Below are positions 1 through 5,946 of a DNA stretch of 44,456 bases, piece by piece. Where the stretch lies: the IMG/VR virus record IMGVR_UViG_3300045912_000212, positions 1 through 44,456 of that record; one strand, 5' to 3'. The notes under the pieces were generated by a model that was given only the letters and a program-made list of their open reading frames with translations, searched no databases and had not been told where the DNA came from. The position numbers were made by a program, and so were the translations under genes. Within the stretch, counting starts at the first letter, position 1, and every line of letters starts with the position of its first letter. The DNA comes from a virus.

Positions 1-170
1 TCCTCAAGACATACCCTCCTATCTGGAGTGTGGTGAGCCAGACCCCGGCCAAGTGGGAGCGGTTTCTCGGAGAGTTCTTCCGGGCCCGAGAGATCTGGGC
101 CGAAGAGGAGAGAGAGGAGTCTGGAGCCGCAGAAGAGATAATTCCTCCTCCCAGCGGGCCAGCAGCATAA
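1..170 (+). CDS. 3' end of the large rightward gene (partial duplicate copy)
   Basis: This encodes the last 55 or so residues of the protein fully encoded at 42310-44373 and ends at the TAA at 168-170. It is present only because the circle overlaps itself at the contig ends and should not be counted as a second gene. It differs from the full copy by one residue (Ala instead of Thr in the acidic C-terminal tail). Confidence 0.9.
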   Translation, partial: LKTYPPIWSVVSQTPAKWERFLGEFFRAREIWAEEEREESGAAEEIIPPPSGPAA

Positions 171-253
171 CCAATGTGCTACACCGTCCGTTACCGGTGC
201 CAGTACAGAGATTACTGGTATGACGACCTTGATACAGGCAGTTGGCCAGAGGC
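1..253. repeat. Terminal redundancy, left copy (contig circularity)
   Basis: This stretch is the same as 44204-44456 except for one substitution (G at 126, A at 44329). The repeat starts and ends exactly at the window edges and cuts through two genes, as expected when a circular molecule is assembled as a linear contig. The implied circle is 44203 bp. The mismatch changes Ala to Thr in the protein that spans the join, so it is either a population variant or a sequencing error. A true direct terminal repeat of a linear virus genome is the alternative. Confidence 0.93.
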
Positions 254-344
254 TGTAGCGCGGGCCCAACAACTCGCCGTGTCGGGCAGAGCCGTCATGA
301 TCGTGGACTCCTTCACGGGCCAGATCCTCTACCAGTACCCCTGA
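174..344 (+). CDS. Small protein of unknown function, 56 aa
   Basis: The ATG at 174 opens 3 nt after the stop of the upstream gene and runs to the TGA at 342-344. The protein is Tyr-rich at its N-terminus (MCYTVRYRCQYRDYWYDDLD), followed by a short helix (WPEAVARAQQLAVSG) and a beta-like tail (VMIVDSFTGQILYQY), a layout resembling small compact phage proteins. It is probably co-transcribed with the large gene crossing the join. The hairpin at 352-388 directly follows its stop, which supports this as the last gene of the unit. A truncated copy of its start is at 44377-44456. I do not recognise a family. Confidence 0.7.
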   Translation: MCYTVRYRCQYRDYWYDDLDTGSWPEAVARAQQLAVSGRAVMIVDSFTGQILYQYP

Positions 345-351
345 CTGAAGA

Positions 352-388
352 AGCCCCTACAGCTCGCTGTCCACGGGCTGTAGGGGCT
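352..388. terminator. Bidirectional terminator hairpin between convergent genes
   Basis: A perfect 11-bp inverted repeat AGCCCCTACAG (352-362) and CTGTAGGGGCT (378-388) encloses a 15-nt loop. It lies 7 nt after the stop of the rightward gene and about 75 nt from the stop of the convergent ParB-like gene. There is no clear T-tract on either side, so efficiency is uncertain, but position and stem strength favour a terminator for one or both units. The remaining 389-462 holds nothing I can identify. Confidence 0.7.
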
Positions 389-462
389 GGCTGCGGGCGT
401 CCGGTTATTCCAGGCGCCACGTCCGCTTGCCTAGGTGCGGCGGGCGGAAAAACGATGGTAGT

Positions 463-1443
463 CTACTCGTCTCCGACTTCGGGACAGGCTTCAATGAACG
501 CGCGGCGGAGCTTCTTATCCGCGCCCCGGCCACCTTTGCCGTCAAGCCAGTTGAGGAGGGCAGCCAGGAGCCTGTACCGGGGACTTTCCTCCGCCGGGTT
601 CGTCCCCTCCTCCATCGAGGACTCGATGGCGCTCATCCAGTCTACCGCCCACATCCGGAACTCCCTGATCGTCCTGGGCTTGATCAGAGGCTTCTGTTTT
701 TTCTCCTCTTCGGCGTCCACGCCCACAGCGGGGACCAGTTCACTATCGGAGTCCGTAGCGGCAGCGGCGGCGGTCTGTCTCATGGCCTCCCGTACGCCGG
801 AGCGGGTAGATCCGGTGCCGTTCAGCCTGGACAGCGCCTCCTCAAGCTGATCGGGCTCCAGCCGGCTGAGTTCGTAACCGGAGTACAGACCGATCTCGCC
901 CTCGTGAATGCGCTTCTGGACCGCCTCGGGCAGGCGCAGCAGGCTCATGACCTGTGACGCCCACGGCTTCGAGCGTCCCATAATCTGAGCGGCCTGAGAC
1001 AACGTATAACCATAGTCCCTTGTCAGACGGTCCAGGGCCCAAGCCTGCTCGACCGGAGATAGTTCGAGGCGGTTGCAGTTCTCTCTGACATTCGCCTCGA
1101 ACAGCTCACGGTCTCCCGCCCCGGCTCCCGTCTGCAAGATCCTGCCCTCCAGGAGACGGAGCGGGGACTCCTCCGGCACCTTGCCCTGGGCCGCCAGCAT
1201 CTTCAGAGCCTTGTACCGGCGGAAGCCGTAAACCAGCCTGACCTTACCCGGTTCAGAACCCGGCACAAACCCAACTGGCTGAAGCTGCTGGCCGGCGTCC
1301 AGCAGTTCTCTGGCTAGACTGGCTATGTCCCCGGAATACTTCCGGCTGTTGGCGCTCTCGTCCGCCTCTACCGCATCGAGAGGCACCCGCAGCAGCACGC
1401 CCGTCTCAATACCGGGGATTTTCTTCATGTCCTTAATGTTCAT
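463..1443 (-). CDS. ParB-like nuclease/partition protein, lone (no ParA)
   Basis: ParB/Spo0J superfamily DNA-binding protein, 326 aa. An N-terminal ParB fold carries GFRR at about 73-76 (the position of the family GERR box) and RENCNRLELSPVEQA at about 120-134 (matching ENxQRxxLxPxEEA). A helix-turn-helix follows at about 146-167 (LSQAAQIMGRSKPWASQVMS) and then a flexible acidic linker. ParB proteins load on parS sites as CTP-dependent clamps, but no ParA ATPase is visible anywhere on the circle. It may stabilise a plasmid-like prophage using a host ParA, or act as a regulator. The start codon overlaps the stop of the upstream acidic gene (TAATG), so the two are translationally coupled. This is the last gene of the leftward early operon. 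Confidence 0.88.
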   Translation of the reverse strand: MNIKDMKKIPGIETGVLLRVPLDAVEADESANSRKYSGDIASLARELLDAGQQLQPVGFVPGSEPGKVRLVYGFRRYKALKMLAAQGKVPEESPLRLLEGRILQTGAGAGDRELFEANVRENCNRLELSPVEQAWALDRLTRDYGYTLSQAAQIMGRSKPWASQVMSLLRLPEAVQKRIHEGEIGLYSGYELSRLEPDQLEEALSRLNGTGSTRSGVREAMRQTAAAAATDSDSELVPAVGVDAEEEKKQKPLIKPRTIREFRMWAVDWMSAIESSMEEGTNPAEESPRYRLLAALLNWLDGKGGRGADKKLRRAFIEACPEVGDE

Positions 1444-1826
1444 TACACGTTCTCCTTATCACTTTCGTCCTCGTCCTGGTCCTCCTCCTCCTCCTCCTCC
1501 TCCTCCTCGCCGTCCGTGTCCTCTTCCCCGTCCACGTCCTCGTCCTCGTCCTCTCCCAATAAGATCAGTTCGATATCCACTTCTTCAGGCGGGACTGGTT
1601 CACCGTCACAGGTCACGCAGACCTGATACTGCCCGGTCTGGTCCGTGTAGCAGGTGGCTTGGTAGCTCCGGCCCTCGTACTCCACACAGGAGACCTCTCC
1701 GGCAGAATCCATGATAGGCAGGTATTCCTCGGCCTCCGTCTCGCCGACCCGAAGGCAGAATACCTCTTGGTCCTCGTCGATTAGTATGCCGACCAGAGAT
1801 GGTTCGGCGTAAGGCACATCTGACAT
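1443..1826 (-). CDS. Acidic-tail protein coupled to the ParB-like gene, 127 aa
   Basis: The first 90 or so residues look like a small beta-rich domain with four Cys (CLRVGE, SCVEY, TCYTD, VCVTC) that could bind a metal. Residues from about 91 to the end are almost entirely Asp and Glu, including a nine-Glu run encoded by a GAG repeat. A Shine-Dalgarno GGAGG lies 8 nt before the ATG. The stop overlaps the start of the ParB-like gene, so the products probably act together. An acidic tail of this kind could mimic DNA or buffer a basic partner, but that is inference. No family recognised. Confidence 0.8.
   Translation of the reverse strand: MSDVPYAEPSLVGILIDEDQEVFCLRVGETEAEEYLPIMDSAGEVSCVEYEGRSYQATCYTDQTGQYQVCVTCDGEPVPPEEVDIELILLGEDEDEDVDGEEDTDGEEEEEEEEEDQDEDESDKENV
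1481..1508. repeat. CCT/GAG trinucleotide microsatellite inside a gene
   Basis: About nine perfect CCT units (GAG on the coding strand) encode the poly-Glu run of the acidic protein at 1443-1826. Because the unit is three bases, slippage would lengthen or shorten the acidic tail without breaking the frame. Confidence 0.9.
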
Positions 1827-1910
1827 ACTATGTCCTCCATGATTGTGTTTGGGCGCTAAACTGACGGCCAGAACCAGACTACTGCATCAGGCCCTTTTGC
1901 ACAACATCAT

Positions 1911-2093
1911 TTATTTAGGGCCGCTTCTCAGGGACGCCTCCCAGTAGAGACGCCGTACCTTATCCTGCATCTCTTCCTCAGTCCGGTTGCCGGGGCAAGG
2001 ATCAGGATGGCTCCGGACTGGATCGGCACGATCCTCCTGTAGCAGATCGTACACATACAGGTCGTCTGCCGGGGGCGGGGAGTCTAGAGCCAT
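1911..2093 (-). CDS. Small hypothetical protein, 60 aa
   Basis: The ATG at 2093 lies one base beyond the upstream stop, with a purine-rich AGGGGAG site before it. The protein has a Pro/Asp-rich first half and a helical charged second half (TEEEMQDKVRRLYWEASLR). No transmembrane segment and no recognised domain. Spacing and a good ribosome site within a tight operon support expression. The 84 bases to its left hold nothing identifiable. Confidence 0.62.
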   Translation of the reverse strand: MALDSPPPADDLYVYDLLQEDRADPVRSHPDPCPGNRTEEEMQDKVRRLYWEASLRSGPK

Positions 2094-2094
2094 G

Positions 2095-2343
2095 TCAGGA
2101 CTCCCCTACGGGACGGGACAGCTTCTCACGCCAGTTCTCACGCGCGTTCCACTCCTGGATAGTGTGGTAGCGCAGATCGAGCAGGCGGCTATGGCCTGGA
2201 GAGCAGACAGTTCCATCCGCCTCCAGAATACTATCCAGGCCGATCAGTAGGTCTCGTACGAGGCGGTCTGGGACATGGCTCAGCCACGCGGGAGGCGGTC
2301 CTCCTACAGACGGGACGTATACCGCGGTGCGAATCTTATACAT
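2095..2343 (-). CDS. Small hypothetical protein, 82 aa
   Basis: I start it at the ATG at 2343 (MYKIRTAVYVPSVGG) because GGAGAGGAG sits just upstream. The longer frame reaching 2460 lacks such a site and overlaps the neighbouring gene. The protein is mixed alpha/beta with a helix around DRLVRDLLIGLDSILEADG and a basic C-terminus. It is nearly joined to the next small gene. Function unknown. Confidence 0.65.
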   Translation of the reverse strand: MYKIRTAVYVPSVGGPPPAWLSHVPDRLVRDLLIGLDSILEADGTVCSPGHSRLLDLRYHTIQEWNARENWREKLSRPVGES

Positions 2344-2372
2344 ACTCACTCTCCTCTCCTTCGTCATCTCTG

Positions 2373-2795
2373 CTAGTGATAGTAGACTACGACGCTGATG
2401 ATTTCCCCGGCCATAACCGGACGGGAAATAAACGTGAACTCCAGAGCCCCGGTTTCCCACCGGTAGTCTACACCATGGCTCTGATACAGGCCATTTCGAT
2501 AGACTTCTATTCGCGCGGCCCGGTACGGCGAGGGCGAAATCACAGGCGTCTCAATGATCCGGCAGGACAGTACTCCTGCCGCACAGATCACGTCCACGGC
2601 GCTAGGCAGAGGCACGGGAGCCACTGATACCCGCGTGATTCCCGTTGAGGGATCTGTCTCAGCCGTCAGGCCAGTGCCGAACTCATACATAATCTGGCGG
2701 CTGGGCAGGCGAGTCTGCTGGCCAGCCAGCCAGGCCACCGACGCAACGAGAAACACAGCCAGAATATAGACTCTGCTAGCCACACCAACCTCCAT
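2373..2795 (-). CDS. Membrane-anchored protein with a YRNG beta-domain, 140 aa
   Basis: An N-terminal hydrophobic segment (VYILAVFLVASVAWLAG) acts as signal anchor. The C-terminus carries a short beta-sandwich motif (IEVYRNGLYQSHGVDYRW, then GEIISVVVYYH). The same arrangement occurs in the protein at 19948-20439, so the two are paralogues. Domains of this VYxNG...DY type are common in phage adhesin-like and structural proteins. An alternative GTG start at 2783 has a better-spaced GGAGG. It lies directly downstream of the upstream RT gene's stop at 2820. It may be a cell-surface or virion component; a link to the RT is unproven. Confidence 0.75.
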   Translation of the reverse strand: MEVGVASRVYILAVFLVASVAWLAGQQTRLPSRQIMYEFGTGLTAETDPSTGITRVSVAPVPLPSAVDVICAAGVLSCRIIETPVISPSPYRAARIEVYRNGLYQSHGVDYRWETGALEFTFISRPVMAGEIISVVVYYH

Positions 2796-2819
2796 AAGAT
2801 TCCGATGGCTTATGCCACT

Positions 2820-4160
2820 TCAGCAGTACAGCACCACGCACGGACGGCCCTCCCATGTAGCAGAGACGGCGCAGGCGTAGTCCAGATAGTACCGTTTCCG
2901 CCCCAGCAGACGGCCTATTACCTTCTCGGCCCTTGCCGTCCCTAACCTGACAGGGACCAGTCCCATGGCCCTCAGATCCTGCCGTAGCATCTCCACGGAC
3001 TCCGGACCGGTTCCATATATACGGTCGTAATACCATCCGCCAGCCCGCCCCCGCCAGACGCGGGCCCGCGCCAGAAGAGCAGGACGGGTGACGCCGTGCA
3101 CCGTGACTGACTCGCATCTGTGCGGGAGTACAGCGATCATCGCGCCCTCTATCGTAGCCAGAGCCGGACTCTGGTGGTAGTAGCTGCCTCCAGGGGAGAA
3201 ACACGATCGCCAGCGGTAGGCGTACCCTGACGGCTCTACTAGATAGATCGGGTCCGCCGTGATGATCGTGCCGCCCGGACCGCAGCGCTGTAGCTGGACC
3301 TGCCCAGGCGTGCATCTACCCAACAGTGCGCGCCGGTAACGCCTGCATCCACGGCTGGCGATATAGGTCTGGATGTCCTGGCGCCAACGGGCAGCCGTCT
3401 CCTCTACGTCCCACGGAGCGGCCTGCCTGGGCGCGCGCATGGCGCACCACTCCACTACTCCCCGCCCGCGATGATCCATCCCGCGCCCCGTGGACTCCCG
3501 ATGTGCAGCGGCCCGGGCAGTCCGGCGCAGCCTCCGTGTCGCGCGCGGCTGGCCGTCCTCCCCTAGGACTACGCCGGTGATCGTGGGGCGGATATGTGGC
3601 GGGGTTAGATGGCGCTTCCGCGCCTTCAGGCGCCACCCCATTCGCTGGACGCAGCCGAGCACGAGCTGCTCGGCTGCCAGTACGTCATCCCGCGCGCGCC
3701 CCGAGATCGTCAGGTCGTCTGCATACCGGCTGTAGCGGACGCCGGCTGCCGTTAAACCCTTCTTTTTCAGCGCCTTAGCGATGGCCTCGTCCAGCTTGGC
3801 CCCCGCGATATTCGCCACGCATGGACTGGTCGGGAGTCCCTGACGCGGCGCACCATCTATGAGGCATGCGTCTATGACGTCCGCCGGGAGACCTGAGATC
3901 TGATCTCGCCGCACTGAGTCGTACCAGTGCTCCAGGTCGAGGCATAACACCCACGGTCGGCCAGCGTGGACCATGGCGTTCGTGACCGGACTACGGCCCG
4001 GGCGGAATCCGTGTGCATGGTCTCCCGCCGCCCTGCACGCCCGTTCCGCCGCCGCTGCGACAGTGGGCAGCAGGGACCGGTACCGCGCCATCTCCTCTCC
4101 ATCGGGGACGTAGATGGTGCGGTAGCCCCCGCTTCTCTTCGGGATCTGTACCGTCTTCAT
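2820..4160 (-). CDS. Retron-type reverse transcriptase with extra C-terminal region, 446 aa
   Basis: RNA-templated DNA polymerase. Visible motifs: fingers start IPKRSGGYRTIYVP (6-19), HAHGFRPGRS (48-57), the retron NAxxH signature NAMVH (61-65), catalytic LDLEHWYDSV (74-83), GLPTSP (108-113, the QGxxxSP box of retron and group II enzymes), catalytic RYADD (145-149) and TITGVVLGEDG (193-203) at the place of the retron VTG box. It lacks the SQ box typical of DGR enzymes and has no maturase or HNH domain. The thumb should end near residue 290. Residues about 290-446 (several Cys, many Arg and aromatic residues, ending CVVLYC) form an extension I do not recognise, possibly a fused effector. A structured RNA with inverted ends lies immediately upstream (4173-4378), as in retrons. 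Confidence 0.88.
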   Translation of the reverse strand: MKTVQIPKRSGGYRTIYVPDGEEMARYRSLLPTVAAAAERACRAAGDHAHGFRPGRSPVTNAMVHAGRPWVLCLDLEHWYDSVRRDQISGLPADVIDACLIDGAPRQGLPTSPCVANIAGAKLDEAIAKALKKKGLTAAGVRYSRYADDLTISGRARDDVLAAEQLVLGCVQRMGWRLKARKRHLTPPHIRPTITGVVLGEDGQPRATRRLRRTARAAAHRESTGRGMDHRGRGVVEWCAMRAPRQAAPWDVEETAARWRQDIQTYIASRGCRRYRRALLGRCTPGQVQLQRCGPGGTIITADPIYLVEPSGYAYRWRSCFSPGGSYYHQSPALATIEGAMIAVLPHRCESVTVHGVTRPALLARARVWRGRAGGWYYDRIYGTGPESVEMLRQDLRAMGLVPVRLGTARAEKVIGRLLGRKRYYLDYACAVSATWEGRPCVVLYC

Positions 4161-4172
4161 ATCGCCGTAGCT

Positions 4173-4378
4173 CCGGCGGCGTGCACAGCCGGCTCTGTCC
4201 AGCAGGGCTGAATCGCGGGAGGATTTGGAGCGAGCGAGCGAGTGACAAAGTCACGATGCGAGCGAGCGTTAAATCCGACTGCGATTGCTACTACTGCCCT
4301 ATCTGCCGGTCCGGCGAAACACCGGGGCTCCGGGGCGGGATTCCCCTGCCGGACAGAGATGGTTGTGCACGCCGCCTG
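4173..4378 (-). ncRNA. Candidate retron msr-msd RNA
   Basis: It ends 12 nt before the RT start. The ends are perfect inverted repeats: 4175-4187 (GGCGGCGTGCACA) pairs with 4364-4376. Further collinear pairings follow inward: 4193-4200 with 4351-4358 (8 bp), 4202-4207 with 4344-4349 (6 bp) and 4210-4214 with 4339-4343 (5 bp), together an imperfect stem of about 40 bp. The enclosed 124 nt contains a small hairpin (4311-4325) and a long one closed by GGATTT/AAATCC (4221-4226, 4271-4276) with tip GTGAC-AAA-GTCAC (4242-4254). Outer repeats flanking internal hairpins upstream of a retron-like RT match the a1/msr/msd/a2 layout. The branching guanosine and exact msd boundaries cannot be fixed by eye. 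Confidence 0.68.
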
Positions 4379-4391
4379 TACACACATGTTT

Positions 4392-4553
4392 CTACACGCC
4401 CTCAGCCTCTGGCCACGGACCGCGCACAACATCACGGGCGTAGCGGTACGCCCACTGCGCCGGCCTCATAATCAATAGAGTATGAGTGGTGATGGTGAGG
4501 GCCGTGCTCTGACACAGGCTCTGATAGGCAGCATCCAGTAGTCTTAATCTCAT
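4392..4553 (-). CDS. Small ORF between promoter and retron RNA, 53 aa
   Basis: The ATG at 4553 follows an AGAGGAG ribosome site by about 8-10 nt and the frame runs to the TAG at 4392, 14 nt before the ncRNA stem begins. The product starts MRLRLLDAAYQSLCQSTALT and has an amphipathic aromatic C-terminal half (RPAQWAYRYARDVVRG). It fills the space between the predicted promoter (4596-4624) and the ncRNA, so it should be first in the RT transcript. Small accessory ORFs occur in some retron operons as effectors or antitoxins. No family recognised, and function is open. Confidence 0.55.
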   Translation of the reverse strand: MRLRLLDAAYQSLCQSTALTITTHTLLIMRPAQWAYRYARDVVRGPWPEAEGV

Positions 4554-4570
4554 GTGTGTGTGGTCTCCTC

Positions 4571-4590
4571 TGTCCGGTATGCGCCGGACA
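4571..4590. other. Hairpin at predicted transcript start of the retron unit
   Basis: TGTCCGG (4571-4577) and CCGGACA (4584-4590) form a perfect 7-bp stem with a 6-nt loop. It begins about where the leftward transcript from the 4596-4624 promoter would start, so it could be a 5' stabilising hairpin or an additional regulator site. No T-tract follows. Confidence 0.5.
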
Positions 4591-4595
4591 CGACC

Positions 4596-4625
4596 ATCAT
4601 GACGCAGTGTTTACTGCGAGTCAAC
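4596..4625 (-). promoter_or_regulatory. Leftward promoter with embedded XRE-type operator (retron unit)
   Basis: Read leftward: -35 TTGACT (4624-4619), a 17-nt spacer and -10 CATGAT (4601-4596). The -35 and spacer overlap an imperfect palindrome GTGTTTACT-N3-AGTCAAC at 4607-4625, which matches 17 of 19 bases with the site at 19001-19019 in front of the early operon. The three-base centre is the only difference. An independent hairpin-like CGCAGT-GTTT-ACTGCG (4603-4618) overlaps it. I infer that the regulator at 19093-19338 represses both promoters. Confidence 0.6.
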
Positions 4626-4691
4626 GATCAGATTCTCATTGTTTGAAACTCTTAGTACTAAATCCCGTGCGAAAACGACCTAGACCGCCTC

Positions 4692-4729
4692 TGGAAATTC
4701 ACCTAGCTAGGCGTTATGATGGCTAGGTG
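4692..4729 (+). promoter_or_regulatory. Rightward promoter, possibly leaderless, with flanking inverted repeat
   Basis: TGGAAA (4692-4697), 17 nt, TATGAT (4715-4720), then 6 nt to the GTG start at 4727. There is no Shine-Dalgarno site, so the message may begin at or next to its start codon. The inverted repeat CACCTAGC (4700-4707) and GCTAGGTG (4722-4729) brackets the -10, and CCTAGCTAGG (4702-4711) is itself a palindrome, giving likely repressor sites. Confidence 0.45.
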
Positions 4730-5098
4730 CCCACGGGTGTACACAGATCGGTAGCAGGGACCGAGAGGCTCTGCCAGTGGTGCCAGAGGCCCTACCCTGT
4801 CCGGCAGCCTCATCAGGTATACTGCTCGCCAGGCTGCCGTCAGTATGCGTGGCGGTATGAGCAGATCCAGAGAGTGCTCATGAGGATCATCCGGGCGGGG
4901 GGCCTCGACCAGTACCGTGAGGAGCAGGTGGACATGGCCCGGTCTGGGGGCAGGCCCAGACGTTCGGCGGAGTGGTGGGCGCGGTGGAGGGAGAGGAGAG
5001 GAGCCGAGGCGGCTCCGGCCTCCGGCTCCTCTGCTCCAGTGGAGCTAGCGGGTAAAGGGGCGGTCCAGCAGTCCCATGCGGTTGAGGACTCCGAGTAG
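4727..5098 (+). CDS. Zinc-finger protein, 123 aa
   Basis: A short N-terminus is followed by a treble-clef-like zinc-binding motif (LCQWCQRPYP ... YCSPGCRQYAWR, a CxxC plus CxxxC set), a basic helical region and a low-complexity Ala/Glu/Ser tail. Such small proteins are usually nucleic-acid binding. A related finger occurs in the protein at 7449-7859. The gene points away from the retron unit and its 3' end overlaps the convergent gene at 5045-5368 by 54 bp. The only usable start is the GTG at 4727, which fits a leaderless promoter. It may regulate the divergent retron unit, but this is inference. Confidence 0.75.
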   Translation: MPTGVHRSVAGTERLCQWCQRPYPVRQPHQVYCSPGCRQYAWRYEQIQRVLMRIIRAGGLDQYREEQVDMARSGGRPRRSAEWWARWRERRGAEAAPASGSSAPVELAGKGAVQQSHAVEDSE

Positions 5099-5368
5099 GG
5101 TCCTCTGGTCCTGCTCGTTTATCCTCGCCCGGTTCACGGGAGTTCTCCGGCGGGAAGGGCGGGCGGACTGCCACGACGATCCCCGGGCGCCGTGAATCAT
5201 GGATGTCACAGCAGCGGAGAGATCCTGGGAGAATTTCTCCATACCGGCCAGGGAGGTAAATACCAGGTCCACTACGGAACCGTCCCGGTCCTCCAGGGAG
5301 AGTACCGTAGTAGCTCTGCCCCGTCTGGCGCAGATCATCACAGGAGAGTGGCAGGTGGTAATCGCCAT
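5045..5368 (-). CDS. Hypothetical protein, 107 aa
   Basis: The ATG at 5368 is 2 nt after the upstream stop, so it is co-translated within the leftward operon. A beta-rich N-terminal half (ATTVLSLEDRDGSVVDLVFTS) is followed by an amphipathic helix (GMEKFSQDLSAAVTSMIHG) and a basic C-terminus ending NEQDQRTLLGVLNRMGLLDR. Function unknown. Its 3' end overlaps the convergent zinc-finger gene tail to tail, so the two transcripts are antisense to each other there. Confidence 0.7.
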   Translation of the reverse strand: MAITTCHSPVMICARRGRATTVLSLEDRDGSVVDLVFTSLAGMEKFSQDLSAAVTSMIHGARGSSWQSARPSRRRTPVNRARINEQDQRTLLGVLNRMGLLDRPFTR

Positions 5369-5370
5369 GA

Positions 5371-5904
5371 TCAGGCTACGGGAGACCGGAATGCGTAGTA
5401 ACTGTTCAGGGACGAGAACACCGGCTGGTTGCGTTCGAGCAGACGGATCGTGACCGAATCTCCCATGTCCGGCTGGCCCTCCGACCGCAGGATTTCATCC
5501 ACGAGCGTCTGGAGAATGTGAAATGGAGCAGCAGATTCTCCGTTCGCGCCGGTCAGCCGTGCCAGCCACATCCCGCAGTTCATGTTGGCGTAGGCGGTGT
5601 TCTGGCCGGGCGAGATATCGAGCGGCAGCCGGACCTCCAGAGTGTACTGGTAGGCGTAATCCGGGTCGATAATCTCAGAAGGTATCTGGCGGACAGGCAC
5701 CAGTCCTGCTCCGTAGGCGGCTCCCGCCGGACTCCTCAGGTTGATAGCGAGTTGGCCCGTTTCCAGGCCTGCTCTGCTGACCCACTCCCGGTACAGTCCG
5801 GCTTGAACCAGAGTGCAGTTCTGAGCCGGGTTTCCGGATGCTCCATTTTGCCTCAGGTATTCAGCCTGAGCCAGAACAGGACTGATGACTGGCGTGATGT
5901 TCAT
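5371..5904 (-). CDS. Hypothetical protein, 177 aa
   Basis: AAGGAG lies 7 nt before the ATG at 5904. The protein is soluble and mixed alpha/beta, with a Gly/Ala/Pro-rich middle (RSPAGAAYGAGLVPVRQIP) and a helix near FHILQTLVDEILRSEG. No motif recognised. It follows the DNA polymerase gene by 42 bp and precedes 5045-5368 by 2 nt. Its composition resembles small virion proteins more than enzymes, but its position is among replication genes, so I leave the role open. Confidence 0.72.
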   Translation of the reverse strand: MNITPVISPVLAQAEYLRQNGASGNPAQNCTLVQAGLYREWVSRAGLETGQLAINLRSPAGAAYGAGLVPVRQIPSEIIDPDYAYQYTLEVRLPLDISPGQNTAYANMNCGMWLARLTGANGESAAPFHILQTLVDEILRSEGQPDMGDSVTIRLLERNQPVFSSLNSYYAFRSPVA

Positions 5905-5946
5905 AAGATCTCCTTGTTGATGCGTTGGTTGCTACGGGACGGATCT

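Noticed and set aside
1325-1714. Rightward ORF with a long Pro run
   Set aside because: It is the complement of the acidic gene's GAG repeat; the Glu-rich gene on the other strand has the ribosome site and operon context.
2776-3636. Additional leftward ORFs inside the RT gene
   Set aside because: They are Arg/Gly/Pro-rich out-of-frame readings of the RT with no ribosome site or domain.
2820-4160. Diversity-generating retroelement or group II intron as the explanation for the RT
   Set aside because: The RT has a TSP box rather than the SQ box of DGR enzymes, carries no maturase or HNH part, and I saw no template/variable repeat pair. No domain V-like intron sequence was found downstream.
4157-4435. 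Leftward ORF of 92 codons covering the candidate ncRNA
   Set aside because: It lies entirely over the paired ncRNA region, has a low-complexity Arg/Cys/Pro composition and no ribosome site.
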